Origin: Alphaproteobacteria bacterium
GTDB taxonomy: Bacteria > Pseudomonadota > Alphaproteobacteria > MPNO01 > UBA2964
NCBI GenBank assembly: GCA_012103315.1
Contig: WLWZ01000010.1
Span: forward strand, 62,001-126,000
Direction: 5' to 3'
Length of the DNA: 64,000 nt
Positions 61,684 through 64,000 of this stretch are shown one piece after another (the stretch's first letter is position 1; every line of letters starts with the position of its first letter). The translations under genes and the position numbers were made by a program. The notes beneath the pieces are model-generated. The model ran no database searches, was not told the origin of the DNA, and saw nothing but the letters and a program-made list of their open reading frames with translations.

Positions 61684-61698
61684 ACAAAGGTAAAAGCG

Positions 61699-62304
61699 AT
61701 GACACGAGTCACGCCCTTAAAACGCGAAGATCACCCGGATCTCGACGAGAAATTTTTTACGCCATATGAAGCAACCCGGGGCTATGTACCAAACTCAAAC
61801 CTGGTCATGGCCCGCCGGCCTAAGCTCCTCGCGGCGTTTCGGGCGTTAAACACGGCCGTTTTTGATTCTGACAATATCGTGCCGGCTGGTTTACTCGCCT
61901 TGGTCGGAAATATCGCCAGTCAGGCGGCGGGCTGTATGTATTGCGTGGCGCATACCTCCAATAATGCAGGGATGCGGGGTGTGGACGCAGATAAGGTCGC
62001 CGCCCTCTGGGAATATGAGACGAGCCCACTATTCAGTGAGGCAGAACGTGCAGCACTAAAATATGCGCAGGCTGCGGGGTCGGTTCCAAATATGGTGACC
62101 GACGAAGATACCGAAGCCGTGAAACAGCATTTTGGTGAGGACGGTGTCGTTGAAATCCTTGCGGTGGTCAGCTGGTATGGATTTCTCAACAGATGGAATG
62201 ATTCCCTTGCCACAGAGCTGGAGGAAATTGCTTTCGATAAAGCTTCCAAGACCTTGGAGACAACGGTTTGGGATGCCGGAAAGCATACACCTAAAGAACG
62301 TTAA
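61699..62304 (+). CDS. AhpD/carboxymuconolactone decarboxylase-like protein
   Basis: The 201-residue protein has the CxxC motif of the AhpD-like group (GCMYCVAHTSNNAG, Cys79 and Cys82 with His85), set in the helical CMD fold. It is close to the peroxidase-related branch, which reduces peroxides or acts in redox relay; the carboxymuconolactone decarboxylases lack the CxxC. A peroxidase or thiol-redox function is therefore more likely than decarboxylation. It closes the three-gene operon and is followed 73 bases later by cbtB. Confidence 0.88.
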   Translation: MTRVTPLKREDHPDLDEKFFTPYEATRGYVPNSNLVMARRPKLLAAFRALNTAVFDSDNIVPAGLLALVGNIASQAAGCMYCVAHTSNNAGMRGVDADKVAALWEYETSPLFSEAERAALKYAQAAGSVPNMVTDEDTEAVKQHFGEDGVVEILAVVSWYGFLNRWNDSLATELEEIAFDKASKTLETTVWDAGKHTPKER

Positions 62305-62377
62305 ATTTTGATCGACTTACTGTTGCAATTTTGGTCAGACCGCGCCAATCTTGGGGCTCTTATACGAAGGATAAGTG

Positions 62378-62560
62378 ATGAACGAGCAAACAGTTAAAAC
62401 CCAAGATGTCCTCGCAGCGTCCAGCCGCAAAGTAATGCCTGCTGTTGTTGCCATGTTATTTGGTGCTTTTCTGGTTATTGGTGTTGGGTTTGCCCATTCA
62501 GACACGATCCATAATGCGGCGCATGACAGCCGTCATTCCTTCGCCTTTCCCTGCCACTGA
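62378..62560 (+). CDS. cbtB: Cobalt transporter subunit CbtB
   Basis: CbtB is a small membrane protein thought to import cobalt together with CbtA for cobalamin synthesis. The 60-residue product has one transmembrane helix (about 20-40, VMPAVVAMLFGAFLVIGVGFAHSD) and the diagnostic histidine-rich tail HNAAHDSRHSFAFPCH that could bind cobalt. The track begins at GTG 62375; ATG 62378 with AAGG eight bases earlier is preferred. cbtA follows after 17 bases. No cobalamin riboswitch fits in the 73 bases upstream. Confidence 0.93.
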   Translation: MNEQTVKTQDVLAASSRKVMPAVVAMLFGAFLVIGVGFAHSDTIHNAAHDSRHSFAFPCH

Positions 62561-62577
62561 GCTTTGACGGCCGATCC

Positions 62578-63306
62578 ATGTTTCGGCGAATCTTCGCGAC
62601 AGCGCTCTTAGCTGGATTTCTCGGCGGGCTTGGTATTTCCGTCGTCCATGAATTCACCACGACGCCGATCATTCTTCATGCTGAGCAGTTTGAAAGTAAA
62701 TCAAGCGCTCCCGATCAAAAACAGGGCAGTGTTCAAAACCCACTGCTTATTCTTGCTCATGGCAAAGCTGGCAAGGCTGATAAAGACGGGCATGAGGCCT
62801 GGGGGCCAGCCAATGGTTGGGAACGTACGCTTTTCACCACACTTGCGAATATCATCACCGGTGTTGGATTTGCCTTGATTTTAGTGGCTTGCTTTTCTCT
62901 GTCTGGCGGTGCGATCAATGGCCGAACAGGCGTTATTTGGGGGATGGCGGGGTTTGGCGTCATGTCGCTTGCGCCTGCGCTGGGGCTGCCACCAGAAGTA
63001 CCCGGAGCAATGACGGCGGAACTTGTTCCCCGGCAAGGCTGGTGGTTCCTTTGTGTTGCGGCGACGGCGGCAGGGCTTTGGATGTTGGTCTTTAAAAAAG
63101 GCGTTGTCTGGGTTGTGGCCGGGATTGCCTTAATTGCGGTGCCGCACATCGTCGGTGCACCGCAACCGGCGCGAATTGGCGGCGCCGTTCCGCCCGAATT
63201 GGCTGGTCATTTTGCCGCCGCTTCTCTGGTTACCGCAGCGATCTTTTGGTCGTTGCTAGGTTGGTTCTCCGGAACCTTCTGGCGGCGCTTCGAAACACGA
63301 AGCTGA
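62578..63306 (+). CDS. cbtA: Cobalt transporter subunit CbtA
   Basis: The 242-residue inner-membrane protein has about five hydrophobic segments. The first is near residues 4-24, followed by a periplasmic loop (HAEQFESKSSAPDQKQGS) and the conserved NGWERTLFTTLANIITGVGFALILVA block. Later pieces GVIWGMAGFGVMSLAPALGLPPEVPGA and VWVVAGIALIAVPHIVGAPQP match the CbtA pattern. It pairs with CbtB in predicted cobalt import. It ends ten bases before the stop of the convergent binding-protein gene. Confidence 0.92.
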   Translation: MFRRIFATALLAGFLGGLGISVVHEFTTTPIILHAEQFESKSSAPDQKQGSVQNPLLILAHGKAGKADKDGHEAWGPANGWERTLFTTLANIITGVGFALILVACFSLSGGAINGRTGVIWGMAGFGVMSLAPALGLPPEVPGAMTAELVPRQGWWFLCVAATAAGLWMLVFKKGVVWVVAGIALIAVPHIVGAPQPARIGGAVPPELAGHFAAASLVTAAIFWSLLGWFSGTFWRRFETRS

Positions 63307-63315
63307 ATCCGACCT

Positions 63316-64000
63316 CTAACCGACGTTATATTTCGCCTTCATGGCATCGAAGAACCCTTCATCGCGAAGCTCCTCGTGGACTGATTGGTCCATGTAGGCG
63401 TCGATGTCGTCACTTTTGTTTTCCGCCTCGACAGTCGCCATGATGTTCTTGCCACCCTCAACCGTCGGTTCGGCATTTAACGGCGTGTAGGTTTTAAAGT
63501 TGTCGTAAGTGATGTCGAGGTTTTTTGTGTCTGTAATGTTCAAAACCTTTGCCATGACGGGCTTGGCGCTTTCCGCATCGCTCGCGGCAAAATAATTGCC
63601 TTCGATTGTCGCCCTCATGAACCGTAGGACGGCATCACGGTTGTCTGCCAAATAGGCTTTATCAACGACCAGCCCGCTATAGAGCCAAGGCATCCGGTCA
63701 GCGAGCAGGTCACAAATTGCAGTCAGGCCGTCAGCAAAGGCTACACTACGAAGAGGTTCGCCAAGCATTGTTGCTTTGACGGTGCCGTTCTTGAGATGAG
63801 AAAGTCGTTCGACACCGATCTCCTGAAATTTGATGTCATCACGAGTCAGGCCAAGCTTTTGCAGGGCGACGACGGTTGATAGTTCGCTCTCTGAACCAGC
63901 GCTACTGATTCCGACCGAATTCCCTTTTATGTCCTCAATGCCCTCTACACCGGGGCCCGCGAACAATGTACTGCGGATAACGTTACTGAGGGAGCCAATG
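63316..64000 (-). CDS. NMT1-type ABC transporter substrate-binding protein, N-terminus off the right edge
   Basis: The ORF track begins at a TTG (63966), but the frame stays open to the window end (residues before it read IGSLSNVIRST), so this is a C-terminal portion; the true start lies outside. The visible 228 residues show EDIKGNSVGISSAGSESELSTVVALQKLGLTRDD, ATMLGEPLRSVAFADGLTAICDL and a helical end, as in NMT1/SsuA-like periplasmic binding proteins for ABC import. A signal peptide cannot be checked. Transporter partners, if any, lie beyond the window. Confidence 0.85.
   Translation of the reverse strand, partial: IGSLSNVIRSTLFAGPGVEGIEDIKGNSVGISSAGSESELSTVVALQKLGLTRDDIKFQEIGVERLSHLKNGTVKATMLGEPLRSVAFADGLTAICDLLADRMPWLYSGLVVDKAYLADNRDAVLRFMRATIEGNYFAASDAESAKPVMAKVLNITDTKNLDITYDNFKTYTPLNAEPTVEGGKNIMATVEAENKSDDIDAYMDQSVHEELRDEGFFDAMKAKYNVG

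Noticed and set aside
62305-62377. Cobalamin riboswitch upstream of cbtB
   Set aside because: Only 73 bases separate it from the previous gene, too few for the element, and no B12-box is visible.
1-64000. CRISPR array, insertion sequence, prophage or integron
   Set aside because: No regularly spaced repeats, transposase, integrase or phage genes were found; the single tRNA has no adjacent integrase or direct repeat.

Overview
The window is a gene-dense stretch of a bacterial chromosome, most likely from an alphaproteobacterium related to the Rhodospirillales. This is an inference from sequence features, not a database result. It rests on the core block ispB - DUF2007 - N6-adenine methyltransferase - S49 peptidase - glyQ - glyS - ppdK, a PleC/DivJ-like histidine kinase, and the many peripheral oxidative and aromatic-type catabolic genes. 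I saw no rRNA, CRISPR array, transposase, integrase or phage gene. There is one tRNA gene (Pro, CGG anticodon).

Layout. 1-11.5 kb: accessory metabolic genes. These are the first 21 codons of a xanthine-dehydrogenase-type large subunit running off the left edge, glyoxalase I, two TauD/TfdA dioxygenases, an ornithine-cyclodeaminase homologue, an aldo/keto reductase, a TPR-sulfotransferase fusion, an acyl-CoA synthetase, an arylmalonate-decarboxylase-like protein and a 2OG-Fe(II)-type protein. 11.5-20.7 kb: a housekeeping island with tRNA-Pro, ispB, trmN6-like, sohB-like, glyQS and ppdK. 20.7-22.6 kb: an orphan membrane histidine kinase.

22.7-29.7 kb is a minus-strand operon: enol-lactonase, cupin, oligopeptidase B, a 5-FCL-like protein, a FAH-family hydrolase, a VOC protein and an alpha/beta hydrolase. 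Divergent from it, 29.8-33.4 kb encodes an isocitrate-lyase/PEP-mutase-family lyase, both subunits of an aconitase/isopropylmalate-isomerase-type hydratase and a class II aldolase. This resembles the 2,3-dimethylmaleate to dimethylmalate to pyruvate plus propionate module of nicotinate fermenters. 34-35.3 kb carries a two-subunit CoA-transferase. 35.5-41.8 kb is a tight plus-strand operon: UbiD-type decarboxylase, orphan molybdenum hydroxylase large subunit, two-domain VOC dioxygenase-like protein, crotonase and GST. A second orphan molybdenum hydroxylase large subunit converges on it, followed by a BisC/DMSO-reductase-type molybdoenzyme whose Shine-Dalgarno lies inside a hairpin.

46.9-53.8 kb: a sodium:solute symporter with a strong terminator, several small membrane or uncharacterised proteins, a YciI-like protein, a trypsin-like protease beside a DUF350 protein, and a metallo-beta-lactamase-fold hydrolase. 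53.9-64 kb: a second ornithine-cyclodeaminase homologue, three solute-binding proteins without visible transporters, a GST plus class II aldolase pair, a 4,5-dihydroxyphthalate-decarboxylase-like / aldehyde dehydrogenase / AhpD-like operon, and cbtBA cobalt-uptake genes.

Taken together, the accessory DNA looks like a set of pathways for oxidising small organic acids or aromatic/heterocyclic acids. It contains repeated families (three Mo-hydroxylase large subunits, two TauD, two OCD, two GST, two class II aldolases) and no recognisable dedicated transcriptional regulator. No single substrate can be assigned from sequence alone.
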